In this document: one piece after another, positions 9,745 through 17,566 of the stretch
How the letters are laid out: every line of letters begins with the position of its first letter
Numbering within the stretch: the stretch's first letter is position 1
NCBI GenBank assembly: GCA_900290245.1
Contig: OKRB01000094.1
Location: forward strand, 18,217 to 64,175
Direction: 5' to 3'
DNA: 45,959 nt
Origin: Candidatus Sulfuritelmatomonas gaucii
GTDB lineage: Bacteria > Acidobacteriota > Terriglobia > Terriglobales > Acidobacteriaceae
Translations under genes and position numbers: made by a program
The notes under the pieces: generated by a model
Told to the model about the DNA's origin: nothing
The model's input: only the letters and a program-made list of their open reading frames with translations
Databases searched by the model: none

Positions 9745-9851
9745 AACCAGCCGTGTAACCGGATTGGCTGGCGGACGCGGTTTGGCCCTCAGAGCCTGCG
9801 TCAATTACACTCATCTTTTGTTGGCTGGTTCGAATCGCCCCGGCCAGCCAA
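9745..9851. promoter_or_regulatory. Inverted GGCTGG/CCAGCC motifs in the divergent slt-sigma region
   Basis: The 209-bp divergent space (9701-9909) has CCAGCC at 9747, GGCTGG at 9766, and a perfect 8-bp inverted repeat TTGGCTGG (9821-9828) / CCAGCCAA (9844-9851) with a 15-nt loop, about 60 bp before the sigma-factor start. It could be an operator or an RNA hairpin. The same hexamers recur at 17496-17529. No clear sigma-70 promoter was found by eye. Confidence 0.4.
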
Positions 9852-9909
9852 GCTCGTTCTTCGAAACGATTGATCTACGACTTTCGCAGCATTTTTGCGA
9901 CCAACTCCC

Positions 9910-10554
9910 ATGTCGACCATCCAATCGATTGCAGGACAAAACGAGCAACATCCCGACGTGGCCCTGGTAGAGAGGGTTCGCGCCGGGGATATCGCGGCCT
10001 ACGACACGCTGGTCCGCAAGTACGAGCGGCAGATCTTCAGGATTGCGCTGCACATTACGCAAAACCGTGAAGACGCCGAAGACGTGATGCAGGACGCATT
10101 CCTGAAGGCCTACGAGAAGCTCGATCAGTTCCAGGGAAACTCGAAGTTTTACACATGGTTAGTGCGAATCGCGGTCAACGAGAGCCTGATGCGGCTGCGC
10201 AAGCGGCGTACGGGCAAATTGGTCTCGATCGACGAGGATCTGAAGACCGAGGAGGGCAGCGTACCCCGCGACTTCGCCGACTGGGCTCCCAATCCGGAGC
10301 AGAATTACAATCAGTCCGAACTGGCCGAAATCCTGCGCAAGACCATCCAGGGCTTGCCGCATGGATTCCGCGTGGTTTTCGTGCTGCGCGATGTAGATAG
10401 GCTTTCGACGGAGGAAACCGCCGAAGCGCTGGGCTTGAGCGTCCCGGCCGTCAAGTCGCGCCTGCTGCGGGCACGTCTGCAACTGCGCGAACGGCTCAGC
10501 CGCTACTTCCGAAGGAAATCCGCGCCGCCGACGGCGCAGGAAAAACGGAGCTGA
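9910..10554 (+). CDS. RNA polymerase ECF (sigma-24/RpoE-type) sigma factor
   Basis: 214-residue group-4 sigma factor. ATG at 9910 is preferred over an in-frame TTG at 9895; neither has a good ribosome site. Region 2: RVRAGDIAAYDTLVRKYERQ, then the sigma-2 core EDAEDVMQDAFLKAYEKLDQF and FYTWLVRIAVNESLMRLRKRR. Region 4: LPHGFRVVFVLRDVDRLSTEETAEALGLSVPAVKSRLLRARLQLRE, a helix-turn-helix for the -35 element. It directs polymerase to a stress regulon. The next gene, four bases downstream, encodes a zinc-finger anti-sigma, so the pair probably forms a sense-and-release switch. The target promoters cannot be read from this window. Confidence 0.95.
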   Translation: MSTIQSIAGQNEQHPDVALVERVRAGDIAAYDTLVRKYERQIFRIALHITQNREDAEDVMQDAFLKAYEKLDQFQGNSKFYTWLVRIAVNESLMRLRKRRTGKLVSIDEDLKTEEGSVPRDFADWAPNPEQNYNQSELAEILRKTIQGLPHGFRVVFVLRDVDRLSTEETAEALGLSVPAVKSRLLRARLQLRERLSRYFRRKSAPPTAQEKRS

Positions 10555-10558
10555 ACAA

Positions 10559-10795
10559 GTGACCTGCACTGAGTTCCTCGCAATTCTCGACGACGTGATC
10601 GACGAATCCATTGCGGCGGAGACGCGCACCGAGATCGAGACTCACCTCAAGAAGTGCGGACACTGCGAGGTCGTGCTGAACACCACGCGAAAAACCATCG
10701 AGATTTTCCGTTGCCACGAGATTTACGAACTGCCCACGGAAGTGAGCGAGCGGCTGCACACGAAGATCATGGATCGCTGCAAGAAAGTCCGCTAA
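10559..10795 (+). CDS. Mini zinc-finger anti-sigma factor
   Basis: 78-residue protein starting at GTG 10559, four bases after the sigma-factor stop. It has the ZAS signature H-x3-C-x2-C (HLKKCGHC) preceded by FLAILDDVIDESIAAE and followed by a helical segment with two more cysteines. It should bind the ECF sigma factor and block its contact with RNA polymerase. Unlike many anti-sigma factors it has no membrane helix, so it is likely soluble, as in the ZAS/ChrR type; release would then depend on metal or thiol oxidation rather than on proteolysis in the membrane. Family and role are clear from the motif and operon; the signal is not known. Confidence 0.85.
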   Translation: MTCTEFLAILDDVIDESIAAETRTEIETHLKKCGHCEVVLNTTRKTIEIFRCHEIYELPTEVSERLHTKIMDRCKKVR

Positions 10796-11165
10796 CAACC
10801 CTCGTCTATTAGTTTTCGGCTATGAGCCTTCAGCCTTCGACCCTCAGGTTTCAGCTATCAACTTTCAGCCCTGAGTCCCCAGCCGTAGCATCGGATCTGG
10901 TACTCGTTGGCTCCCGCCCGCCTGCACCTGCGGCCCTCTGAGCCATGTGCTATTAAGTATTTTATTTATCAGTTGCTTGCCAGGATTCACTTAAAGTAGA
11001 TAATTGACTCTTCGAGGTGTCTGCGGGCAGAATCGCGCAGGCGATGCAGTACAGCCCGGCGGCTGCCTCGGCCACAACTTTCGGTATAAGATCGCGTCTG
11101 ACCCAACAGGTAGTTCGCGCGTTCAAGAGGCGGCGCCCGTCATTCCCCATCCCGGAGTCAAAGCA
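10796..11165. other. 370-bp intergenic region: heptad array plus AT-rich promoter zone
   Basis: No gene. It holds heptad array B (10811-10887), then an unusually AT-rich patch (10950-11005) with TTGCTT at 10973 and GATAAT at 10999, a possible promoter (spacer of 20, longer than ideal) for the DUF1800 gene. The frame upstream of 11166 is open to a TTG at 11004, but the extension has no signal-peptide or family character and is taken as leader. Confidence 0.5.
10811..10887. repeat. Heptanucleotide array B, 11 units
   Basis: Eleven consecutive 7-bp units in perfect register starting 15 bp after the anti-sigma stop. Examples are AGCCTTC, AGCCTTC, AGGTTTC, AGCTATC, AACTTTC and AGCCCTG. Consensus is about AGCYNTC. 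The clearest single-orientation array in the window. Confidence 0.88.
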
Positions 11166-13400
11166 ATGGAGTTCCTGCGCGGGTCGATTCACAACTCGAT
11201 CGCCATCGCCCTCTGCTATAGCCTTTGCTTCCCTGCTCCAATCGCCTTGGCTCAAGAAGCGGCAGCGGCCGATCAACCAAGCGCGCAGGCACATTCGCGG
11301 GCGCAGGCCCAGCGCGAGCATCGGCAAACCGATATTTCGGACCATCTCGAGGGGGACGAGCGCATCTTGCAGGCTCTGGACCGGTTCACGTTCGGGCCGA
11401 AGCCTGGGGAGCTGGAAGCCGTGCGGCAGATGGGCCTGGACAAGTGGTTCGATCAGCAGCTGCACCCCGACAGCATCGACGAAACTGACTTGAACGCAAG
11501 GCTGGCACAATTCCCCGTCATGCAGTGGAGCACGCAGGATCTGCTCTACCGGCTGCCGAGCAACGCCATGATCCGCATGGCCATCAATGGCAGAGCACCG
11601 ATTCCTGAACAAGGCACGCTGCATGCAGTGTATGAGAACCAGATTTACCGCACGCAGGCAAGGGAAGCCGCGCAGGAAGAGAAGAAGGACAATGCTGCGC
11701 CAACCCCAGGTGCGGCTGCGGCAAATGCGCAGAGCCCGGCGATGGCCGCGAGCGCGGGCGCCGCGAACGACATGGACGCCAATGCAGCAAAGACTGAGGC
11801 TGCAGCAGGCACAGCGACCATGGCGGAGACGCAGCAGGACATGAACAACATGGCTCCCGCTGCATCTGATCAGGCTCCCGAGGTGAGCGAACAGCAGATT
11901 CAGGAGATCCTCAAGCTGGAGCCGGAACAGCGCGTGCTGAAGCTGCAGGAGATGCAGCCGGCAGAGTTCGAGAGCTTCATGAAAGCACTCAGGCCCCCAC
12001 AGCGGCAGGCCCTGACGGCCGGGATGAACCCGGGCCTTCGGGAGTCGGTTGAGGATCTGGAACACCCCGAGCAGACGGTCGCGCAGGAGCTTTTTGCCGT
12101 GCGGCTGGCGCACGACATCTACTCCAACGCGCAGTTGCAGGAAGTGATGACCGACTTCTGGCTCAACCACTTCAACATCTACCTGCGCAAGAACGAACAG
12201 ATGCCGTACTACCTTGCCAGTTACGAGCGCGACGTGATTCGGCCGCACGCGCTGGGCAAATTTGAGGATCTGCTGGAAGCAGTGGCGCACAGCCCGGCAA
12301 TGATGATTTACCTCGATAACGCGGAGAGTGTCGGACCGGATTCGCTGGCATCACAGCGGGCCAAGATGGGGATGGCGCGCCGGCCCAACGCCAAGCGGCA
12401 GGATCCTCCGGGTATCAACGAAAACTATGCGCGTGAGCTGATGGAACTGCATACGGTCGGCGTCAATGGCGGATACACGCAGGCTGATGTGATCCAGGTG
12501 GCGCGCGTGCTGACCGGTTGGACCGTCGACCGGCCGCAGTTTGGCGGCGGGTTCCAGTTCAATGCCAACAGGCATGAGCCGGGGACGAAAAAGGTGATGG
12601 GCACAAAGATCAAAGAGAACGGCGAGACGGAAGGCCGCGAGTTGCTGCACTTTCTGGCCACGCGGCCGGCCACAGCGCAGTTCATCTCGCGCAAGCTGGC
12701 GATCCGCTTTGTGAGCGACGATCCTTCGCAGGCGCTGGTGGATCGCATGGCCAACACCTACATGTCGACCGGCGGCGATATTCCCAGCGTGCTGAAGACG
12801 CTCTTCCACTCGCCCGAGTTCTGGGCGGCGAGCGACTACCGTGCCAAGGTAAAGACGCCGCTGGAGTTTGTGGTGTCGGCCTCGCGAGCCAGCGATGCGC
12901 AAATTGAGAACTATATGCCGCTGGTGAACGCGCTGCGCCAGTTGGGCATGCCGATCTACGGATGCACTCCGCCCGTCGGGTACAAGTGGGATGCAGCTGA
13001 CTGGGTGAGCACCGGCGCATTGGTGGATCGCATGAACTTCGCTCTGTCGCTGGCCGCCAACCGGCTGCCTGGGATCACGGTGGATTGGGCACCGGATCTG
13101 GACATGAGCGCGCTCGACAGCGATGAGCCGGCCAAGCAGGTGATTCCAACTCCAGAATCGGAGGAAACTCGGCTGGAGCCGATGCTGCTGCCCGGCGGGG
13201 TGAGCGCAACCACGCGCGAGGCGGCGCTGGAGGAATTTCAGAAACAGAACGCGCAGAATTCGGCGGAGATGACGCCGGTTTCAGAAAGACCCGCCCAAAT
13301 GAGAAGAGCGAATCGTGCGCCCGCAACGAACGTTTACCAACGCGAAGATCAATTGCTGGCGGGATTGCTGATAGGCTCGCCGGAGTTCCAGAGAAGATAG
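11166..13400 (+). CDS. DUF1800 family secreted protein
   Basis: 744-residue protein from ATG 11166, which begins a signal peptide (FLRGSIHNSIAIALCYSLCF, then a PIALAQ cleavage region) and has CGGAG about eight bases before it. DUF1800 core: RILQALDRFTFGPKPGELE near the mature N terminus, TDFWLNHFNIYL, NENYARELMELHTVGVNGGYTQADV and VLTGWTVDRP, all typical. Between residues of about 170 and 250 there is an Ala/Met/Gln-rich low-complexity insert. DUF1800 and DUF1501 genes are almost always neighbours in Planctomycetes, Acidobacteria and Proteobacteria; the biochemical role is unknown, though an exported complex acting on polymers or the envelope is often supposed. The DUF1501 partner starts 76 bp downstream, with a heptad array between. 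Confidence 0.92.
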   Translation: MEFLRGSIHNSIAIALCYSLCFPAPIALAQEAAAADQPSAQAHSRAQAQREHRQTDISDHLEGDERILQALDRFTFGPKPGELEAVRQMGLDKWFDQQLHPDSIDETDLNARLAQFPVMQWSTQDLLYRLPSNAMIRMAINGRAPIPEQGTLHAVYENQIYRTQAREAAQEEKKDNAAPTPGAAAANAQSPAMAASAGAANDMDANAAKTEAAAGTATMAETQQDMNNMAPAASDQAPEVSEQQIQEILKLEPEQRVLKLQEMQPAEFESFMKALRPPQRQALTAGMNPGLRESVEDLEHPEQTVAQELFAVRLAHDIYSNAQLQEVMTDFWLNHFNIYLRKNEQMPYYLASYERDVIRPHALGKFEDLLEAVAHSPAMMIYLDNAESVGPDSLASQRAKMGMARRPNAKRQDPPGINENYARELMELHTVGVNGGYTQADVIQVARVLTGWTVDRPQFGGGFQFNANRHEPGTKKVMGTKIKENGETEGRELLHFLATRPATAQFISRKLAIRFVSDDPSQALVDRMANTYMSTGGDIPSVLKTLFHSPEFWAASDYRAKVKTPLEFVVSASRASDAQIENYMPLVNALRQLGMPIYGCTPPVGYKWDAADWVSTGALVDRMNFALSLAANRLPGITVDWAPDLDMSALDSDEPAKQVIPTPESEETRLEPMLLPGGVSATTREAALEEFQKQNAQNSAEMTPVSERPAQMRRANRAPATNVYQREDQLLAGLLIGSPEFQRR

Positions 13401-13413
13401 CGGAGCTAGCGGA

Positions 13414-13462
13414 GTTGAAGCTGAAAGCTGATAGCTGATAGCTAACGCCTGATAGCTGGTAC
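13414..13462. repeat. Heptanucleotide array C, 7 units
   Basis: Seven units: GTTGAAG, CTGAAAG, CTGATAG, CTGATAG, CTAACGC, CTGATAG, CTGGTAC. This is the complementary-strand orientation of array B. It lies between the DUF1800 stop and the ribosome site (GAGGAG, 13466-13471) of DUF1501, so it would be part of the mRNA spacer. Confidence 0.88.
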
Positions 13463-13476
13463 TTAGAGGAGTGATC

Positions 13477-14754
13477 ATGCAGATGAACCGGCGATTTTTC
13501 CTGCACAAGGGTGCGTTGGCCGTAGCGGGTACCACGGCCATGCCGAATTTTCTCGTTCGCAGCGTGCTGGCGCAGGGCGTAGGCGCACCGGGCCAGCGGC
13601 TGGTGGTGATCTTCCAGCGCGGCGCGGCCGATGGGCTTAACGTGGTGGTTCCCTATCAGGAAAAGAATTACTACAAAATGCGGCCGAGCATTGCCATTCC
13701 ACAGAACCAGGTCGTCGATCTGGACGGATTTTTCGGTCTGCATCCCTCGCTGGCCTCATTCAAGCCGCTCTACGACCAGGGCAAGCCGCTCTACGACCAG
13801 GGCCAGTTGGCGATTGTGCATGCCTGCGGCTCGCCCGACATGAGCCGTTCGCACTTTGACGCGCAGGATTATATGGAATCGGGCACGCCGGGCGTGAAGG
13901 CCACCGAGGATGGCTGGCTGAATCGCGCGCTGCAGGCGGAAGACACGTGCAACTGCGCGAAGCATCGCGACGAGCATACGGCGTTTCGCGCGCTGGCGCT
14001 CGGCGCCGACGTTCCGCTTACGCTTGCCGGAAAGATCCCGGCCATCGCCATCAGCAACGTGAACAACTTTACCGTGGCCGGGCGCGGCCCTACGCCTTCG
14101 CCGGCGGCATCCGCATTCGAGGCGATGTATGCTGATTCGGGCGACCGCATCTTTCATGCCGCGGGCGACGAGACCTTCGAAGCGGTAAAGATGCTGCGCG
14201 AGGCGAATCCTGCTCAGTACGTGCCCGCGTCCGGAGTGAATTATCCGGCTACGGAGTTCGGTAACAGCATGCGTCAGATTGCGCAACTGCTGAAGGCCAA
14301 CCTTGGCGTGGAAGCTGCGTTTACCGACGTGAACGGCTGGGACACGCATCAAAACCAGGGCGGCGTGAACGGCCAGCTTGCCAACCGGTTGAGCGACTTC
14401 TCTGCAAGCATTGCGGCCTTCTGGCGCGACATGGGCGACCAGGGCGCGAACGTGACGCTGGTGACCATGTCGGAGTTCGGGCGCACGGCGCGAGAAAACG
14501 GCACGGCCGGCACCGATCACGGGCATGCCAACGCGATGTTTGTGCTGGGCGGGCAGGTGAAGGGCGGCAAGGTGTACGGGAAGTGGCCGGGCCTCGAAGA
14601 TGCGCAGCTCAACCAGGGGCGCGACCTGGCGCTGACCACCGACTACCGGCAAGTGCTCGGCGAAGTGGTAACACATACACTGGGCGCTGAAAATCTCGAG
14701 CTGGTGTTTCCCGGCGCGCGACTCAGTCGGGCGGGCTTCCTCAAGCTGGTGTAG
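13477..14754 (+). CDS. DUF1501 family secreted protein (Tat leader)
   Basis: 425-residue protein. ATG 13477 is chosen because GAGGAG lies five bases upstream; an ATG six bases later is also possible. The leader is twin-arginine (N-R-R-F-F-L, hydrophobic stretch, A-Q cleavage). Core motifs: VVIFQRGAADGLNVVVPY, HACGSPDMSRSHFDAQDYME, FTDVNGWDTHQNQGG and VTMSEFGRTARENGTAGTDHGHAN, all typical of DUF1501, a family with an alkaline-phosphatase/sulfatase-like fold but unknown activity. Export in folded form by Tat fits a metal-containing protein. Partner of the upstream DUF1800. Oddity: an exact 21-bp tandem duplication at 13761-13802 repeats the seven residues KPLYDQG; relatives have a single copy before the LAIVHA motif. 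Confidence 0.94.
   Translation: MQMNRRFFLHKGALAVAGTTAMPNFLVRSVLAQGVGAPGQRLVVIFQRGAADGLNVVVPYQEKNYYKMRPSIAIPQNQVVDLDGFFGLHPSLASFKPLYDQGKPLYDQGQLAIVHACGSPDMSRSHFDAQDYMESGTPGVKATEDGWLNRALQAEDTCNCAKHRDEHTAFRALALGADVPLTLAGKIPAIAISNVNNFTVAGRGPTPSPAASAFEAMYADSGDRIFHAAGDETFEAVKMLREANPAQYVPASGVNYPATEFGNSMRQIAQLLKANLGVEAAFTDVNGWDTHQNQGGVNGQLANRLSDFSASIAAFWRDMGDQGANVTLVTMSEFGRTARENGTAGTDHGHANAMFVLGGQVKGGKVYGKWPGLEDAQLNQGRDLALTTDYRQVLGEVVTHTLGAENLELVFPGARLSRAGFLKLV
13761..13802 (+). repeat. Exact 21-bp tandem duplication inside DUF1501
   Basis: Two identical 21-bp units (13761-13781 and 13782-13802), in frame, giving KPLYDQG twice. Identity at every base, including wobble positions, suggests a recent slippage event. 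Confidence 0.95.
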
Positions 14755-14834
14755 AAAGACAGGGAGCGAGGGAGCGAGATGACACCGCTCGAGCGGAGCT
14801 CGGGATGCGGCACGCGGTGTGGGCGCTAGAGGCT

Positions 14835-14861
14835 TATAATTGACCCGGATTCATACCGGGT
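14835..14861 (+). promoter_or_regulatory. Perfect -10 box and leader inverted repeat for the TIGR03435 gene
   Basis: TATAAT at 14835-14840, 33 bp before the ATG at 14874; no good -35 box is visible 17 bp upstream. It is followed at once by the inverted repeat ACCCGG (14843-14848) / CCGGGT (14856-14861), which would overlap the transcription start, a good place for an operator. The rest of 14755-14834 holds a GAGCGAGG-like short direct repeat and nothing else recognised. Confidence 0.5.
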
Positions 14862-14873
14862 TTAGAGGCGCTC

Positions 14874-15884
14874 ATGAGATTGCGCTGCCGTTTTTTCTTC
14901 GCCTTCTTTGCTATTTTTCTTTTCGCCTGCAGCATTGCGAGCGGGCAGGCACCCAAAGCAAAACTTGCTTTCGACGTGGCGACCGTAAAGCCGTCGCCGC
15001 CGCTCGATCCGCAGAAGATTGCCTCCGATATTGCGGCCGGAAAGATGCCGCGCATGGGCGCGCACGTGACCGCTTCGCGCGCCGAATACATCCAGATGCC
15101 GCTCAAGAGCCTGATCGCCGTGGCATACGGCGTGAAACCGTATCAAATTACCGGGCCGGACTGGCTGGCATCGGAACGGTTCGATATTGAGGCCACGCTT
15201 CCTGAAGGCGCGACGAAAGACGATGCACCGGCGATGCTGCAGGCGCTGCTCGCCGATCGATTCAAGCTGAACGCGCATCGCGACACCGAAGAGCACAAGG
15301 TGCTAGCGCTGGTGGCGGGCAAGGGAGGGCCGAAGCTGAAGGAGACATCGGAGCAGCCCAAGCCGCTCGACGAGAATGCGCCGCTGAAGCCCAATCAGAT
15401 GATGATCAACGGACCGGAAGGGCCGGTCAGGATGACGAGGAATCCCGATGGATCAGCGACGCTCGACATGGGCACCAGGGGAACGATGACGCAACGGTTC
15501 GACGCTGAGACCCGGTCCATCCGCATCGATTCCAGCATGGTGACGATGGCCGGATTTGCCGATACGCTCTCCTCGATTCTGGCGCCGATGGGCGGCGAGC
15601 AAGTGGTGGATATGACCGGACTCAAGGGCAATTATGCGGTCTCGATCGAGCTCTCGCTTGCCGACCTGATGTCGATAGCGCGCTCTGCGGGCTTCGCGCC
15701 GCCGCCTACGCAAGGAGGTGGCGCCGCAGCAAATGCCGGGCCCGCAGCGGCGGCATCTGACCCGAGCGGAGGCGCAAGCGTCTTCCAGTCAGTGGAGCAA
15801 ATGGGGCTGAAGCTCGAGGAGCGAAAGGCGCCGGTGGAACAGCTCGTAATCGACCACGTGGAGAAGGCGCCGACGGAAAACTGA
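14874..15884 (+). CDS. TIGR03435 family secreted protein (soil Acidobacteria family)
   Basis: 336 residues. The signal peptide is RFFFAFFAIFLFACSIASGQA. The mature N terminus has the family signature AFDVATVKPS, followed by the other conserved blocks: SLIAVAYGVKPYQITGPDW, ERFDIEATLPEGATKDD, MLQALLADRFKL, H-R-D-T-E-E-H-K-V-L-A-L-V, MAGFADTLSSIL and VVDMTGLKGNYAVSIEL. The C terminus ends QLVIDHVEKAPTEN, also typical. The family is highly expanded in Solibacter, Koribacter and relatives and almost absent elsewhere; its function is unknown. A Gly/Ala/Pro-rich insert lies at about 280-305. This gene is the best taxonomic marker in the window. It converges on the carboxypeptidase gene with a six-base gap. 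Confidence 0.95.
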   Translation: MRLRCRFFFAFFAIFLFACSIASGQAPKAKLAFDVATVKPSPPLDPQKIASDIAAGKMPRMGAHVTASRAEYIQMPLKSLIAVAYGVKPYQITGPDWLASERFDIEATLPEGATKDDAPAMLQALLADRFKLNAHRDTEEHKVLALVAGKGGPKLKETSEQPKPLDENAPLKPNQMMINGPEGPVRMTRNPDGSATLDMGTRGTMTQRFDAETRSIRIDSSMVTMAGFADTLSSILAPMGGEQVVDMTGLKGNYAVSIELSLADLMSIARSAGFAPPPTQGGGAAANAGPAAAASDPSGGASVFQSVEQMGLKLEERKAPVEQLVIDHVEKAPTEN

Positions 15885-15890
15885 TCTCCG

Positions 15891-17450
15891 TCAGTGCTTG
15901 CTATACATCTCCATCACGTCCTTGCGCAATTCGACGCGGCCCAGCTCACGCGTATAGAACATGTGGCCGCCAGGAAACTCAAGCACGGAGACGCGTGTGG
16001 GATCGCCCATCAACGGCATTTGCTGCACGGTAAGAATCGATCCCATGAACGGGCAGGAAAGATCGTTCCAGCCGTGCACGATCAGCACCCGCAGTTTGGG
16101 GTCGGCAGCCACGGCTTGGCGCAGCTGTGCTACCGAGCCGGAGCGCAGGGCGTTGTCGTGAGTCCACGCCTCATCTACCTCGTAGGAGAGAGCGTTGTAA
16201 CGCGCATCCACCTTCCAGCCGACGGTGTGCGTGATGAAGTCCACCATGGCCGTGGTTACCGGCGCAATCATGCTGGCCAGGATGGGGTCATTCGCTTCTT
16301 GCTCCGGTGCATACGGAAACGGATCGAAGGAGGTTACGTTTGAGTCGTAGACCGAACCCAGCTTGCCCTGCTCGCGATACACCTCTCTCAGATACGCGCG
16401 CGTGTCGAGGCGTCCGCCCGAATATTTCACAAACTCCGGATCGAGCCCAGTCATTTGCGTCACTTTTGCAATCATGCGATCGGTCGCGGCCTGGTCTGCG
16501 CGGCCTTTGATGAGAGTGGTCGCGTATTCACCTTCGGTGTAGGCAATCACATCGGCCATTGCCTCCAGGGTGAGCTTTTTTTGTCGCTCCAGGTTGGCGG
16601 CAGTGATCGAGGGCAGCGTGATCATCCACGGAATTGGCGAGAGATTGCCATTCTGTTCGATGGTCGGATTCAGGTAGGGCGACACCAGCACCACGCCGTT
16701 CAACCCCACGCCCAATTGCGACTGCAAATAGTAGGTAATGCGCGGCCCGCGAAAGCCGCCGTAGCTCTCGCCGACAAGGTATTTCCGCGATTCCATCCTG
16801 TCGTTCTTCACCAGCCAGTCGTACATGATGCGTGACAGATACTCGATGTCGGGCTCGGTCGAGTAAAACTCCTTTTTCGTCTCGTCCTCGGAAACTTTGG
16901 ACCGGCTGAATCCTGTGCCAATGGGATCGATAAAGACGAGGTCGGTGAAGTCGAGCCATGTGCCCTGGTTGTCCACAAGCTCTGGAAGATCGGAGGGACT
17001 GTCGCCCTCGTTACCCGCACCCTGCAAATGCTTGGGCCCAATCGCACCGAAGTTCAGAAACACGCTCGACGCACCGGGCCCGCCATTCAGCAGGAAAGTG
17101 ACAGCACGGTCTTTGCCCGGCACGGTGTACGAAGTGACCACGACTTCACCGCTCACTGCGCCGTTTTTATCGCGCACGGGCAGGGCACTCACGGTCACCG
17201 TATAGTGAAGCGTCTTGCCGTCCAGCTCCATCGACTGGTCCACATGAGCTTCGGGCGGCAGCGGTGGAAGCTGGTCCTTGGCCGCTTCGGGCTTAGCGGG
17301 GGGCTGACTGCCTGTCTCGGATTTGTCTGGAGCGGCAGCGGGTTTGTCGGATTGTGCACGGGTTTGCGCGGCAGGAATCGAAAGGCAACAAAGGGCGCAA
17401 ACCAGAATCAGCATCCGCTCGCGGATGGTAAACAACGAGTGAATCCCCAT
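15891..17450 (-). CDS. Secreted serine carboxypeptidase-like protein (peptidase S10 family)
   Basis: 519 residues from ATG 17450; a TTG at 17465 or ATG at 17414 are alternatives, as no start has a strong ribosome site. Signal peptide with MLILVCALCCLSIPAAQTRAQ, then a Lys/Pro/Ala-rich linker. S10 features: LLNGGPGASSVF (oxyanion hole), DPIGTGFS, the nucleophile motif GESYGG (Ser about 229), HGWNDLSCPF (Asp) and FPGGHMFY (His). It should cleave C-terminal residues from peptides in the periplasm or outside the cell. S10 enzymes are mainly eukaryotic but bacterial homologues of this kind are common in Acidobacteria. It is transcribed away from the cyclophilin gene across a 116-bp divergent region. 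Confidence 0.92.
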   Translation of the reverse strand: MGIHSLFTIRERMLILVCALCCLSIPAAQTRAQSDKPAAAPDKSETGSQPPAKPEAAKDQLPPLPPEAHVDQSMELDGKTLHYTVTVSALPVRDKNGAVSGEVVVTSYTVPGKDRAVTFLLNGGPGASSVFLNFGAIGPKHLQGAGNEGDSPSDLPELVDNQGTWLDFTDLVFIDPIGTGFSRSKVSEDETKKEFYSTEPDIEYLSRIMYDWLVKNDRMESRKYLVGESYGGFRGPRITYYLQSQLGVGLNGVVLVSPYLNPTIEQNGNLSPIPWMITLPSITAANLERQKKLTLEAMADVIAYTEGEYATTLIKGRADQAATDRMIAKVTQMTGLDPEFVKYSGGRLDTRAYLREVYREQGKLGSVYDSNVTSFDPFPYAPEQEANDPILASMIAPVTTAMVDFITHTVGWKVDARYNALSYEVDEAWTHDNALRSGSVAQLRQAVAADPKLRVLIVHGWNDLSCPFMGSILTVQQMPLMGDPTRVSVLEFPGGHMFYTRELGRVELRKDVMEMYSKH

Positions 17451-17495
17451 GAAGATACGATACAAGGCGATGTCGGCGCGTCAAACTGTTTTGTC

Positions 17496-17529
17496 GGCTG
17501 GCTCGCCCAGCCGCGGACCGGCTGGCTGG
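17496..17529. promoter_or_regulatory. GGCTGG/CCAGCC inverted repeats in a divergent promoter region
   Basis: GGCTGG (17496-17501), CCAGCC (17507-17512) and GGCTGGCTGG (17520-17529) lie between the carboxypeptidase and the cyclophilin genes. The same hexamers are arranged around 9747-9851. They may be binding sites of one regulator or simply GC-rich hairpins. Confidence 0.3.
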
Positions 17530-17566
17530 CAAGCGGAAGGCCGCATGATTTAACCTCAGGATCAGC

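Noticed and set aside
9766..9850. tRNA-like stretch with GGCTGGC ... GGTTCGAATC ... GCCAGCC
   Set aside because: The ends pair and the T-loop motif is present, but the T-stem does not pair and no proper D-arm or anticodon arm can be formed; no CCA. Taken as inverted repeats.
11004..11165. N-terminal extension of the DUF1800 frame to a TTG
   Set aside because: Signal peptide and ribosome site support ATG 11166; the extension has no secreted-protein character and overlaps the promoter zone.
10962..12290. Long open frame (442 codons) opposite DUF1800
   Set aside because: Leu/His/Arg-rich composition typical of antisense frames in GC-rich DNA; DUF1800 motifs are clear on the plus strand.
14761..14776. 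GGGAGCGAGGGAGCGAG short direct repeat as a regulatory element
   Set aside because: Only two partial units of low-complexity purine sequence just after the DUF1501 stop; not enough to call.
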